Of a stretch of DNA of 64,000 nucleotides, positions 15,715-23,882 are shown piece after piece (the stretch's first letter is position 1; every line of letters starts with the position of its first letter). The notes beneath the pieces are model-generated. The model had not been told where the DNA came from, did no database searches, and saw only the letters and a program-made list of their open reading frames with translations. Origin of the DNA: Acidimicrobiales bacterium (GTDB taxonomy: Bacteria; Actinomycetota; Acidimicrobiia; Acidimicrobiales; Poriferisodalaceae); NCBI GenBank assembly GCA_009843525.1, contig VYDH01000020.1, forward strand, positions 124,001 through 188,000, written 5' to 3'. The position numbers and the translations under genes are program-made.

Positions 15715-17016
15715 GTGGCGACAGATCTAGTGATCTCAGGGGGTCGACTGGTTGGCCCGGCCGATGCCGCTGCACCTGTCGATGTGGTTATCGAGGGTGG
15801 GCGCATCGCAGCGGTAGTGCCCGCTGGGGATGCCCCGGCGGCGCAGCGGACGCTGGATGCGTCGGATGCGTGGGTCATGCCCGGATTCGTCGATATCCAG
15901 GTCCACTTCCGCACCCCAGGCGCTACCGACAGCGAGGACATGTCCTCCGGTGCCGCAGGTGCCGCGATGGGAGGCGTGACGGCGTGTGTGATCATGCCCA
16001 ACACGAACCCGCCGATCGACACGCCCGGCATGGTCACCGAGGTGCTCGCGCTGGCCGCAGGTGTGCCGTGCGACGTCCGGACCTCTGCGGCCATCACCGC
16101 AGGACGGGCGGGGGAGCGGCTGGCTGATCTGTCAGCGCTGTATGACGCAGGGGTGCGTGTGTTCACCGACGACGGCGACTGTGTGGCCGACGATGGGCTC
16201 ATGGAGGCCGCCTTGGCGACGACGGTGCGGCTGCCTGGCGCGGTGATCAGTCAGCACGCGGAAGATCCCGCGATGGTCGCCGGGGGAGTCATCAACGCCG
16301 GTGCGGTCGCCGAACGGCTGGGCGTGCAAGGGCGGCCTGCAACCGCAGAGGTCTCGGTGGTCCACCGTGACATCGAGCTGGCCAGACGAACAGGAGGCCG
16401 CTATCACGTCTTGCATCTCTCGGTGGCCGCAGCAATGGACTTGGTAGTCCGGGCCAAACGAGACGGTGTGGCGGTGACGGCAGAGGTCACCCCGCAACAC
16501 TTGGTGCTCACCGAAGACGACGTCGAGCGGCTCGGGACGACCGGCAAGATGAACCCGCCGCTGCGGTTGGCCGATGACGTAGCGGCGCTTCGCCAGGGCA
16601 TTATCAACGGCTCGCTCGACGCCGTCGCGACCGACCACGCTCCCCACCATCCCTCGCTCAAGGACCGGCCACTGGCCGACGCCCCTCCAGGAATGATCGG
16701 CGTGGAGACGATGGCATCGGTGGTGTGGTCGGAGTTCGTCGCTCCCGGCCAGATGTCACCAGCGCGCTTCGTGGAGATTGTGTCGACGGCACCCGCCCGT
16801 ATCGCCGGCATCACCGACCACGGCCAGCCGATCGCTGCGGGATCGCCCGCAAACGTGACGGTCTTCGACGCAGCCCAGAACTGGACCGTTCAAGCAGAGA
16901 CGCTGCAATCACGCAGCCTCAACTCGCCATGGGCCGGCCGCACGCTGACGGGCCGCGTTCGCCACACGGTGCTGGCAGGCGAATCAGTTGTGGTCGACAA
17001 CGAACTGAACGCGTGA
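15715..17016 (+). CDS. pyrC: Dihydroorotase-like amidohydrolase
   Basis: 433 aa, GTG start. The length and the order of motifs match class I dihydroorotases, which close carbamoyl-aspartate to dihydroorotate in pyrimidine synthesis. MPNTNPP (substrate loop), FTDDGDCV (bridging-ligand region, Asp), ISQHAEDP (His), YHVLHLS (His) and ATDHAPHH (catalytic Asp) are all present. The first metal motif reads VDIQVHFRTPG: the usual DxHxH is DxQxH, so one of the two N-terminal His ligands is Gln. I recall DxQVH variants in some dihydroorotase subgroups, so activity is possible, but a hydantoinase-like or different amidase role cannot be excluded. No other pyr gene is adjacent. Confidence 0.8.
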   Translation: MATDLVISGGRLVGPADAAAPVDVVIEGGRIAAVVPAGDAPAAQRTLDASDAWVMPGFVDIQVHFRTPGATDSEDMSSGAAGAAMGGVTACVIMPNTNPPIDTPGMVTEVLALAAGVPCDVRTSAAITAGRAGERLADLSALYDAGVRVFTDDGDCVADDGLMEAALATTVRLPGAVISQHAEDPAMVAGGVINAGAVAERLGVQGRPATAEVSVVHRDIELARRTGGRYHVLHLSVAAAMDLVVRAKRDGVAVTAEVTPQHLVLTEDDVERLGTTGKMNPPLRLADDVAALRQGIINGSLDAVATDHAPHHPSLKDRPLADAPPGMIGVETMASVVWSEFVAPGQMSPARFVEIVSTAPARIAGITDHGQPIAAGSPANVTVFDAAQNWTVQAETLQSRSLNSPWAGRTLTGRVRHTVLAGESVVVDNELNA

Positions 17017-17058
17017 GCGGCGAACCACAGATGCCCTGGCTGCGGAGGCAGGAACCGC

Positions 17059-18249
17059 TTACCAGGCTCCCGCTTCTCGCCAGCGCTCAAGATCGTCCCA
17101 TTCGACGCCGGCCTCAAGCAGCGCCTCTTCGGTGTGCTGGCCCAGCTCGGCCACATCGATGCCGGGTCGCGTGGGTGTGTCTGACATGGTGATGGGGCAA
17201 CCCACCCAGGTTTGAGTGCCCCACTCGTCATGGTCTGCCTTGACGAGGTAGCCGTTGGCGTACGGCTGCTCGTTAGCCACCACTTCGGAATGGCTGCGCA
17301 CCGCACAGAAGCGCTGCTCTTCGGCTTCAAGCCGCTTCGACCATTCCTCGGTGGACCGGGTGGCGAACACCTCTGCGAAGAACGCCCGCAGCTCCAGCGC
17401 GACCTCCCGAGGCACGAAATAGGCATTCCATTGCGGATGGTCCTCGAGGTCGGGCCGTTCAATGGCTCGGCACATGCCTGGCCACAGATGCTCGGGGCAG
17501 CCCGCCATGGCGATGGCGCCGTCTGAAGTAGGGAACACGCCGTACAAGGCGTGCACCAAGGGGTGCCCGCCATTGGACCGACCTGCTTCCTCACCGGTCA
17601 GCAGCAAGTGGGTGTATTCCACGGCTTGCAGCCAGATCTGACCGCCGAGAAGGCTCACATCGACCCGCTGCCCTCGGCCCGTGCGTTCGCGGGCGTACAG
17701 CGCAGCGAGAATCCCCGTTTGCAGATTTTGGGCACCGCAGTGGTCGGCCACGAGCGCTCCATAGGTCGACAGCGGTCCGCCGTCGAAGCCGCTCGAAGCG
17801 ATCACGCCGCCGGAAGCCTGCCCGGCGATGTCGGCGCCCTCACGGTCGGCTTCGGGACCGTAGGGACCCAGGAAGCTGCCGGCAGCCCAGATGATGCCCG
17901 GGTTCACGGCTGCGAGGTCGTCATAGCCCAGACCCCACTCGTCGAGCGTGCCGGGCTTGAAGTTCGAGAGCACCACGTCGGAGGTCTCCACCAGCTTCAG
18001 GAAGGCCTCCTTGCCGGCGTCGACACGCAAGTCGAGCGTCACCGAGCGCTTGCCGCGGTTGCACGCGATATAGACAGACGAGTGGCCATAGTCCTCGAGG
18101 ACGTCGACGTGGCGGCCCACGTCGCCGACTTGGGGCAGTTCGATCTTGATCACCTCGGCGCCGAGACCGTGCAGCATGGCTGCTGCTTGCGGTCCCTGCA
18201 CCAGTGTGGACAGATCCAGAACTCGTACTCCATCGAGTGCGCCGGCCAT
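17059..18249 (-). CDS. CaiB/BaiF family III CoA-transferase
   Basis: 396 aa, started at the ATG giving MAGALDGVRVLDLSTLVQGP; the frame extends to 18456 but that part overlaps the next divergent gene. The N-terminal Rossmann-like domain with LGAEVIKIELP, the NRGKRSVTLDLR segment, and DVVLSNFKPGTLDEWGLGYD are diagnostic. The catalytic Asp sits in GADIAGQASGGV (about residue 165). Family III transferases move CoA between carboxylates (carnitine, oxalate, 2-methylacyl substrates) through a glutamyl/aspartyl-CoA thioester. The substrate is not visible. Its neighbours give no pathway clue, and the gene ends convergently with the dihydroorotase-like gene. Confidence 0.9.
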   Translation of the reverse strand: MAGALDGVRVLDLSTLVQGPQAAAMLHGLGAEVIKIELPQVGDVGRHVDVLEDYGHSSVYIACNRGKRSVTLDLRVDAGKEAFLKLVETSDVVLSNFKPGTLDEWGLGYDDLAAVNPGIIWAAGSFLGPYGPEADREGADIAGQASGGVIASSGFDGGPLSTYGALVADHCGAQNLQTGILAALYARERTGRGQRVDVSLLGGQIWLQAVEYTHLLLTGEEAGRSNGGHPLVHALYGVFPTSDGAIAMAGCPEHLWPGMCRAIERPDLEDHPQWNAYFVPREVALELRAFFAEVFATRSTEEWSKRLEAEEQRFCAVRSHSEVVANEQPYANGYLVKADHDEWGTQTWVGCPITMSDTPTRPGIDVAELGQHTEEALLEAGVEWDDLERWREAGAW

Positions 18250-18329
18250 GGTTTCCCCTTGATCACAGTGATGTCGCAGCAATTGGCAACGATGGTAGTG
18301 AGCGGCTGCGGCTGCGAGAATGGGCGACC

Positions 18330-18653
18330 GTGACCGACACCGCCGCTGCAGCTCCGGAGCTCGACGAAGCATCCGCTCGCACGCTGCGGTTCTCCATCCT
18401 GATCTCGGCCATTCGCTGCACGCTGGCATATGTGATCCTGCCCTTCGTGGCGCCATTCATCGGGCTGGCGCCAGGAGTGGGTCCTGCAGTGGGCATACCC
18501 ATCTCGCTCATCGCACTGTGGGCGAACCTCGCCAGCATCAAGCGGCACTGGCACTCCGATCACCGCTGGAAATGGCCGGTCAGCGTGCTCAACGTCGGGA
18601 TCATCGTGCTCCTGGTGATCCTGCTCGTTCTTGACATCGGACAACTGCTGTAA
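18330..18653 (+). CDS. Small membrane protein, two or three TM helices
   Basis: 107 aa from a GTG start giving VTDTAAAAPELDEASARTLR; the longer frame to 18204 overlaps the divergent CoA-transferase. A soluble N-terminus of ~22 residues is followed by a long hydrophobic stretch (ILISAIRCTLAYVILPFVAP, GPAVGIPISLIALWANL), a charged His-rich loop (SIKRHWHSDHRWKW) and a last helix (VLNVGIIVLLVILLVLDIG). The pattern resembles small DUF-type actinobacterial membrane proteins, but I cannot name the family. It is likely cotranscribed with the following DenD-like gene (60-bp gap). Confidence 0.7.
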   Translation: MTDTAAAAPELDEASARTLRFSILISAIRCTLAYVILPFVAPFIGLAPGVGPAVGIPISLIALWANLASIKRHWHSDHRWKWPVSVLNVGIIVLLVILLVLDIGQLL

Positions 18654-18713
18654 CACGGCACGGTCCGGCCCCGGCGGGAGCGCCCGAGACATGTCCAAAG
18701 CGAGGTTCGCCGG

Positions 18714-19673
18714 ATGCACGTGCTGATCACCGGGGCCGCAGGAATGCTCGGCCGCAAGCTGACCAAGCGACTCGTTGACGTCGGCACGCTGCGTGCAAAC
18801 CCCATCCGCCGGATCGATCTCATCGACATCGTCGAGACACCCATCGAGGACAGCATCTGCTGCGCACACATCGCCGACCTCTGCGAACCCGGAGTCGCCG
18901 CTGAGTTGCTGAGGCCAGTGCCCGATGTCGTATTCCACCTGGCGGGCGTCGTCTCGGGCGAAGCCGAGGCCAATTTCGACAAGGGCATGGCCGTCAACAT
19001 CGACGGCACTCGAGCGCTGTTCAATGCGTTGCGATTCGCCGAGGGGACCCCACGGGTTGTATTCACGTCATCGATAGCGGTCTTCGGCGCGCCATTTCCC
19101 GATCCGATTCCCGACGATTTCCACCTGACACCGCTCACCTCTTATGGCACGCAGAAGATGGTCGCCGAGGCGCTGCTCGCTGACTACAGCCGCCGCGGTT
19201 TCCTCGATGGCATCGGCGTTCGCCTGCCGACCATCAGTGTTCGTCCGGGCTCTCCCAATGCCGCCGCTTCCGGCTTCTTCAGCAGCATCATCCGGGAGCC
19301 GCTGGCCGGCGTTCAAGCCGTGCTGCCTGTATCCAGGGACGTACGCCACAGCCATGCCAGCCCGCGCACGGCGATCAGGTACCTGCTCCATGCCGCAGAG
19401 TTGGACAGCGCAGTTTTGGGAGCACGCCGCAACCTCACCATGCCTGGGGTGTCGGTCACCGTCGGTGAGCAGATCGAAGCCCTCGCTCGTGTGGCCGGTG
19501 CCGATGCAGCAGGGTTGATCGTTGAATCACCCGCGCCGGACATCGCTGACATCGTTGCCGGATGGCCCGAGCGATTCGACGCGCAGCGAGCCCTGAGCTT
19601 GGGCTTCATTCCGGACCGGAGCTACGACGACATCATCCGCGCCTACCTCGAAGACGACTTCGTGGCTGACTGA
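18714..19673 (+). CDS. denD: D-erythronate dehydrogenase-like NAD-dependent epimerase/dehydratase
   Basis: 319 aa. An extended SDR with MHVLITGAAGMLGRKL (NAD-binding GxxGxxG), DVVFHLAGVVSGEAEANFDK, VVFTSSIAVFG, and the YGTQKMVAE catalytic Tyr-Lys pair. The segments VVSGEAEANFDKGMAVNIDG and RLPTISVRPG-SPNAAASGFFS are characteristic of DenD, which oxidises D-erythronate at C2 in the tetronate pathway. The usual DenD partners (kinase OtnK, isomerases) are not in this window, so the assignment is by sequence pattern only and the true substrate may be a related sugar acid. Confidence 0.8.
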   Translation: MHVLITGAAGMLGRKLTKRLVDVGTLRANPIRRIDLIDIVETPIEDSICCAHIADLCEPGVAAELLRPVPDVVFHLAGVVSGEAEANFDKGMAVNIDGTRALFNALRFAEGTPRVVFTSSIAVFGAPFPDPIPDDFHLTPLTSYGTQKMVAEALLADYSRRGFLDGIGVRLPTISVRPGSPNAAASGFFSSIIREPLAGVQAVLPVSRDVRHSHASPRTAIRYLLHAAELDSAVLGARRNLTMPGVSVTVGEQIEALARVAGADAAGLIVESPAPDIADIVAGWPERFDAQRALSLGFIPDRSYDDIIRAYLEDDFVAD

Positions 19674-19836
19674 GCCAGGGCCTCGGCGGCCCGTGAGCGG
19701 AGCGAACAAGAGCGGGGTGAACAGTGGCACCGCGCAGGGTCGCGCATTTGGCACACTGGCTAGACATGCGGGTATATGTCCCGGCGGCTGCTGCGGCGGC
19801 GCTGTGACCGCACACCCTGTCCTAGCGGTGACGCCG

Positions 19837-21051
19837 ATGCGCATTCTGTTTGCCGACAAGATCGACACCGGACGCTTGGGCCGGCTCGAAGCTGCAGGCC
19901 ATGAATGCATCGTCAAGCCCGAACTGACGGCGGACGATCTTGCCGAACACATCGAAGGCATCGAGGTGCTCGTGGTGCGCAGCACCGAAGTGAAGCGCAG
20001 GGTGTTCAAGTCCGCCGATCGGCTCAGCATGGTGCTGCGAGCCGGTGCCGGAACCGACACGATCGACTGTGACGGAGCCAGCAAGTACGGCATCTACGTC
20101 TGCAATGTGCCGGGCCGAAACGCCGTGGCCGTCGCCGAATTGACCATGGGCTTGCTGCTGGCGGTCGACCGGCAGATCCCCGATGCCACGTCAGACCTGC
20201 ATGAGGGCCGCTGGAACAAGTCGCAGTACATGGGCGCCACAGGTCTCAAGGGCCGCCGGATGGCGATCGTGGGCATGGGCGCCATCGGCATCGAGGTTGC
20301 TCATCGCGCGGCGGCATTCGGCATCGAGCTCTCGGCGCTGTACCGCTCAGATCGCTCTGCCGCCCTGCTGGCTGACATGAAGCAACTCGAGATCGTGATC
20401 CATCCCGACTGGGACAGCCTGCTCGCAGGCGCCGACATCGTCTCGGTGCACCTGCCCGCCACGCCCGAGACGTGCGGCCTCGTCGATGCCGACTTCCTGG
20501 CGAAGATGCCGGACGGGGCGATCCTGCTCAACACGTCTCGTGGAGAGATCGTGGACGAGGGGGCATTGCTGCGCGCGCTGGACGAGCGAGGGATGCGGGC
20601 CGGACTCGATGTGTTCTGCGGGGAACCGCCCGGCGCCGATCCGGACTGGCATTCGCCGCTTGCGTCGCACCCGCGTGTGACCGGCACGCATCACGTCGGC
20701 GCGTCCACAGTGCAGGCCTCCGAAGACATTGCTGACGGCGTCGTCGAGGTGCTCGAAGCCTTCACTGCAGGCGACGTGGTGAACTGCGTCAACCGGGCGG
20801 AGCGGCCGCTGGGTCGCAGCACGATTGTCGTCCGTCACCGCGATCAGGTAGGCGTGCTGGCGGGGATCCTCATGGCCTTGCGTGCCAGCGGCATCAACGT
20901 GCTGCAGATGCGCAATGAGATCCTGGCTGGGCCCAAGCACCACGCAGCGGTTGCCACCATCCGGGTGTCTCGCCGGCCGTCACGCAAGGTGCTGGGTGAG
21001 CTGGGCGAGATGGAAGCGGTGTACGGGGTCCGCCTGATCAACCCCCGCTGA
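19837..21051 (+). CDS. D-3-phosphoglycerate dehydrogenase-like 2-hydroxyacid dehydrogenase with ACT domain
   Basis: 404 aa from the ATG giving MRILFADKIDTGRL; a GTG at 19804 is a possible alternative. The substrate-binding half is followed by the Rossmann motif GMGAIGIEVAHRAAAFG (about residues 148-164). The catalytic triad is Arg in LLNTSRGEIVDE, Glu in FCGEPPGADP and His in GTHHVGAST. The last ~75 residues (TIVVRHRDQVGVLAGILMAL...) form a regulatory ACT domain. This is the layout of NAD-dependent D-3-phosphoglycerate dehydrogenases of the short ACT-only type (serine synthesis). The location next to a DenD-like gene leaves open a role with another 2-hydroxyacid. Confidence 0.85.
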   Translation: MRILFADKIDTGRLGRLEAAGHECIVKPELTADDLAEHIEGIEVLVVRSTEVKRRVFKSADRLSMVLRAGAGTDTIDCDGASKYGIYVCNVPGRNAVAVAELTMGLLLAVDRQIPDATSDLHEGRWNKSQYMGATGLKGRRMAIVGMGAIGIEVAHRAAAFGIELSALYRSDRSAALLADMKQLEIVIHPDWDSLLAGADIVSVHLPATPETCGLVDADFLAKMPDGAILLNTSRGEIVDEGALLRALDERGMRAGLDVFCGEPPGADPDWHSPLASHPRVTGTHHVGASTVQASEDIADGVVEVLEAFTAGDVVNCVNRAERPLGRSTIVVRHRDQVGVLAGILMALRASGINVLQMRNEILAGPKHHAAVATIRVSRRPSRKVLGELGEMEAVYGVRLINPR

Positions 21052-21084
21052 GCGAGCACCGGGTCCCAGCCATACCCTGATTCG

Positions 21085-22359
21085 GTGCGCCCCGGGACCG
21101 GCCAGAATTCGATCGCGCCGATCCTGGTCACGGGGAGCATCATCACAGCGCTGACCCTGGGCGTGCGAGCCACGATGGGGCTGTTCCCCGACGCAATCGA
21201 TCGGGCGCTCGACGTGGGTATCGGCACGGTCGGATTGACCGTTGCCCTGCAGAACCTCGTGTGGGGCCTAGGCCAGCCCCTTGCAGGTGCTGTCGCCGAC
21301 CGATTCGGCGCGGCACGGACCCTGCTCGTGGGTGCCGTCGCCTATGCAGGCGGCCTGCTCGTGATGGCAACAGCCAACGGACCCGCCGGTTTGCATCTCG
21401 GCGGAGGGGTGATCGTCGGGCTTGGCATGTCAGCCGCGTCCTTCGCGGTCGTGCTCTCGTCGATGAGCCGGCTCGTGGACCCCCAGCGGCGCTCGATGGC
21501 GCTGGGGGTGGCCACGGCGTGCGGCTCGCTCGGGCACTTCGTGCTGGTGCCGTTGACCGGCGCTGTCATCAGCGCATTCGGCTGGCGCAGCGCGTTGACC
21601 GTCCTGGCCGTCGTCACAGTGTCCATCGGGTTGTTCGTCCGGCCGCTGCGCACCCAGTCCGGGCCCGCCGAAGCCATCGAAGCGGTGCCGGACGACGACG
21701 AATCGCTCCTGACGACGTTGGCGAGGGCGGCTCGCCATCGCGATTACCTGCTGGTGAACTGCACGTTCTTCGTCTGCGGCTTCCACGTCACGTTCATCGG
21801 AGTGCACCTGCCCAAGACGCTCACCGACGCCGGCCTCGAGACTGCGGTCGCCAACATGTCGTGGTCGCTCGTGGGCCTGTTCAACATCGTGGGAGCGTTT
21901 GCCGCCGGCGCGCTGGGCATGCGGTTCGCGAAGAGCCGGCTGCTGAGCATCATGTACAGCACCCGGGCGCTTGCTTTCGCCGGCTTGGTGCTGCTGCCGG
22001 CGACCCCCGTGGTGGCCCTCGGGTTCGGCGTCGTGATCGGGATCGTGTGGCTGGCCAGCGTGCCATTGACCTCGGGCATCGTGCTGGGACAATTCGGCGT
22101 GCGCAGGGCCGGAACGCTGTTCGGGTTCGTCTTCCTGTCCCACCAGGTAGGGGCATTCCTCGGCTCTTGGGGCGGTGGCGAGATCCGCGAGCTCACCGGC
22201 TCATACGACCTGTGGTGGTGGCTGGCGGCCGCGCTCGGTGTCGCGGCAGCAGCAATCCACTTCAGCATCTCCGAAGAGCCTGCTCCGCCGCTGCTGGAGC
22301 ATCGACGCAGAACTTCGCCTTCAACCGCCCAGGACTCTGTAGCTGCCGTCGACGGCTAG
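21085..22359 (+). CDS. Major facilitator superfamily transporter
   Basis: 424 aa, GTG start, about 12 hydrophobic helices. The loop after helix 2 (GAVADRFGAARTLLVG) is the MFS signature G-x-x-x-D-R-x-G-x-R-R/K. A charged central loop (RPLRTQSGPAEAIEAVPDDD, about 190-210) separates the two six-helix halves. The MCT/oxalate-formate-like sequence LGQPLAGAVADR and YDLWWWLAAALGVAAAAIHF near the C-terminus suggests an organic-acid exporter or importer, but no substrate can be assigned. Its last 39 bases overlap the convergent membrane-protein gene at 22321-22359, so the two cannot be altered independently there. Confidence 0.88.
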   Translation: MRPGTGQNSIAPILVTGSIITALTLGVRATMGLFPDAIDRALDVGIGTVGLTVALQNLVWGLGQPLAGAVADRFGAARTLLVGAVAYAGGLLVMATANGPAGLHLGGGVIVGLGMSAASFAVVLSSMSRLVDPQRRSMALGVATACGSLGHFVLVPLTGAVISAFGWRSALTVLAVVTVSIGLFVRPLRTQSGPAEAIEAVPDDDESLLTTLARAARHRDYLLVNCTFFVCGFHVTFIGVHLPKTLTDAGLETAVANMSWSLVGLFNIVGAFAAGALGMRFAKSRLLSIMYSTRALAFAGLVLLPATPVVALGFGVVIGIVWLASVPLTSGIVLGQFGVRRAGTLFGFVFLSHQVGAFLGSWGGGEIRELTGSYDLWWWLAAALGVAAAAIHFSISEEPAPPLLEHRRRTSPSTAQDSVAAVDG

Positions 22360-23013
22360 GCGGATGGAGACGTACAGCCCCAGCAGCGGGACCACGATCC
22401 AGGGAGCGTTGAACGCCAGGATCATGCCGTACACCTCGCCTCTGCTGATGTCTCGGTGGCGCTTCGCAATGAAGAAGCTCCACAAGTAGACAGACGTCGC
22501 ATACGTCCACTGCCAGAAGAACATGACCCCGAGGATTCCTGCCGCAAGCGGCGAAAGGAACTCCGTGGTGAACGCTGCGTACAGGATCAGCGTGGGTATC
22601 GCCGTGATGAAGCCATTGCCCACGTCCACGTTGAACCCATAGGTGCGGCGATCGGCATACGAGCCGTCGTACACGGAATAGGCGGCCCACACGTCGGCCC
22701 AAACGGTCGGGGAGAACGCCGACCGCAGCGGAACCTTGGTCGCAAGGAATGCGAGTGCTGGGCTCCTGCCAGTGCGCAGACGTTGTTGTTGCCAATAGGC
22801 AGACCGAGACTCGATGTAATCGCGCCGGAAGAAGAGGCAGATCTCCCAGAAGCAGATCACGAGATTGGTCGAGAGGAACAGGGCAAAGACCACGTACGTG
22901 AGGTCGACGCCCCCGTGCCAGTACACGCGATGCCCAATGCCCAAGGCTGTGAGAAAGGCAATCTCGGACGCGGCGATCAGCCACGCCGACAACGTCAGAC
23001 GGCTGGTACTCAC
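22321..23013 (-). CDS. Multi-pass membrane protein in the fhs-metF operon
   Basis: 230 aa from a GTG that overlaps the stop of metF as GTGA (23010-23013); the much longer open frame upstream is shadow of metF. Five or six hydrophobic helices are visible (LTLSAWLIAASEIAFLTAL, YVVFALFLSTNLVICFW, FITAIPTLILYAAFTTEFLS, AAGILGVMFFWQWTYATSV, MILAFNAPWIVVPLLGLYVS), with a central soluble loop rich in aromatic residues and Arg (YIESRSAYWQQQRLRTGR). I do not recognise the family. Tight coupling to a folate C1 reductase suggests a role in the same pathway, possibly uptake or membrane attachment, but that is inference. Confidence 0.8.
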   Translation of the reverse strand: MSTSRLTLSAWLIAASEIAFLTALGIGHRVYWHGGVDLTYVVFALFLSTNLVICFWEICLFFRRDYIESRSAYWQQQRLRTGRSPALAFLATKVPLRSAFSPTVWADVWAAYSVYDGSYADRRTYGFNVDVGNGFITAIPTLILYAAFTTEFLSPLAAGILGVMFFWQWTYATSVYLWSFFIAKRHRDISRGEVYGMILAFNAPWIVVPLLGLYVSIRLAVDGSYRVLGG

Positions 23014-23873
23014 CTGCGGCGTGAGGACGTCTCGGCGAGCGCTGACTCGCGCCAGGCGACTGTGTCGGCGATCGCGTTGAAGGTGAAGACGTGCAGGCCC
23101 GCAATGTCGAGTCGCTCCGCGTGGGGGGCGATCCGGTCGACCAGCCCACTCGGGTCGTAGCCTCCGGGGCGCAGCATGCGAGCCACGGCCCCGGTGTTCT
23201 TGCGCAGGTAGCGCAGAGATGCGCCGACTCCCAGCCGAGTGCCGATCCGCAGCAGCCGTGCCGGATCGACTGCACCGGGAATGCCGAGATGCACGGGAAG
23301 GTTCAATCCGCTGTCGCGCTCGGCGGTCAGCCATTCCAGGATCGCCTTGGGGTGAAAGCACATCTGGGTGGCGGCGTGGCCCTCGATACCCGCCTCGGCG
23401 AGCAGCACCTGCTTGACGTGCAGCGCTTCATGCAGCACAGCGTCGGTGATGAGCGCATGCCCCTCGGGGTAGGACGTGACGCCGATGTGAACGAGCGAGT
23501 GGCTGACCTCGCGCAGCGCTTCGAGCAGCCCGATTGCGCTGTCGAATGGGCCGGCAGGGGAGGCGACGTCGCCGCCGACCAAGAAGATCTCGCTGAGACC
23601 CATCGATTCGATGCGACCCAGCAGCTCCTCCAGATGATCACGGCTGGTGACCATGCGAGCTGCGACATGGGGCACAGGGTGGTGGCCCAGTGCACACAGC
23701 TCGGCAGTGAGGTCCAGGGTGTCCTCGAGCGTCTTGGACGCCGACGCCGTCACCGACACCGGCGACTGGGGAGGCAGGTACGGGAGCTGCTCGGCCAGAT
23801 TGCGCAGCGGGATCAGCTCCCACTGGGCGTGCTGCAGCAGTCGACGGCGCCCAGAAGCATCTTTCAGCAACAA
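23010..23873 (-). CDS. metF: Methylenetetrahydrofolate reductase-like protein
   Basis: About 286 aa with a TTG start; TTG at 23870 has better spacing from GGAG (23877-23880) than TTG 23873. The TIM-barrel features of the MTHFR superfamily are present: VSVTASASKTLEDTLDLTAEL, HHPVPHVAARM (VxPHxxxR pattern), the LVGGD phosphate loop at about residue 97, and QMCFHPKAILEWL (FQ.CFD-like, with Cys). It lacks the exact canonical wording, so it is a diverged MetF of the type found in methyl-group oxidation clusters. There it would run in the oxidative direction, 5-methyl-THF to 5,10-methylene-THF. It lies 9 bases after fhs. Confidence 0.8.
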   Translation of the reverse strand: MLLKDASGRRRLLQHAQWELIPLRNLAEQLPYLPPQSPVSVTASASKTLEDTLDLTAELCALGHHPVPHVAARMVTSRDHLEELLGRIESMGLSEIFLVGGDVASPAGPFDSAIGLLEALREVSHSLVHIGVTSYPEGHALITDAVLHEALHVKQVLLAEAGIEGHAATQMCFHPKAILEWLTAERDSGLNLPVHLGIPGAVDPARLLRIGTRLGVGASLRYLRKNTGAVARMLRPGGYDPSGLVDRIAPHAERLDIAGLHVFTFNAIADTVAWRESALAETSSRRR

Positions 23874-23882
23874 CAGCTCCGT

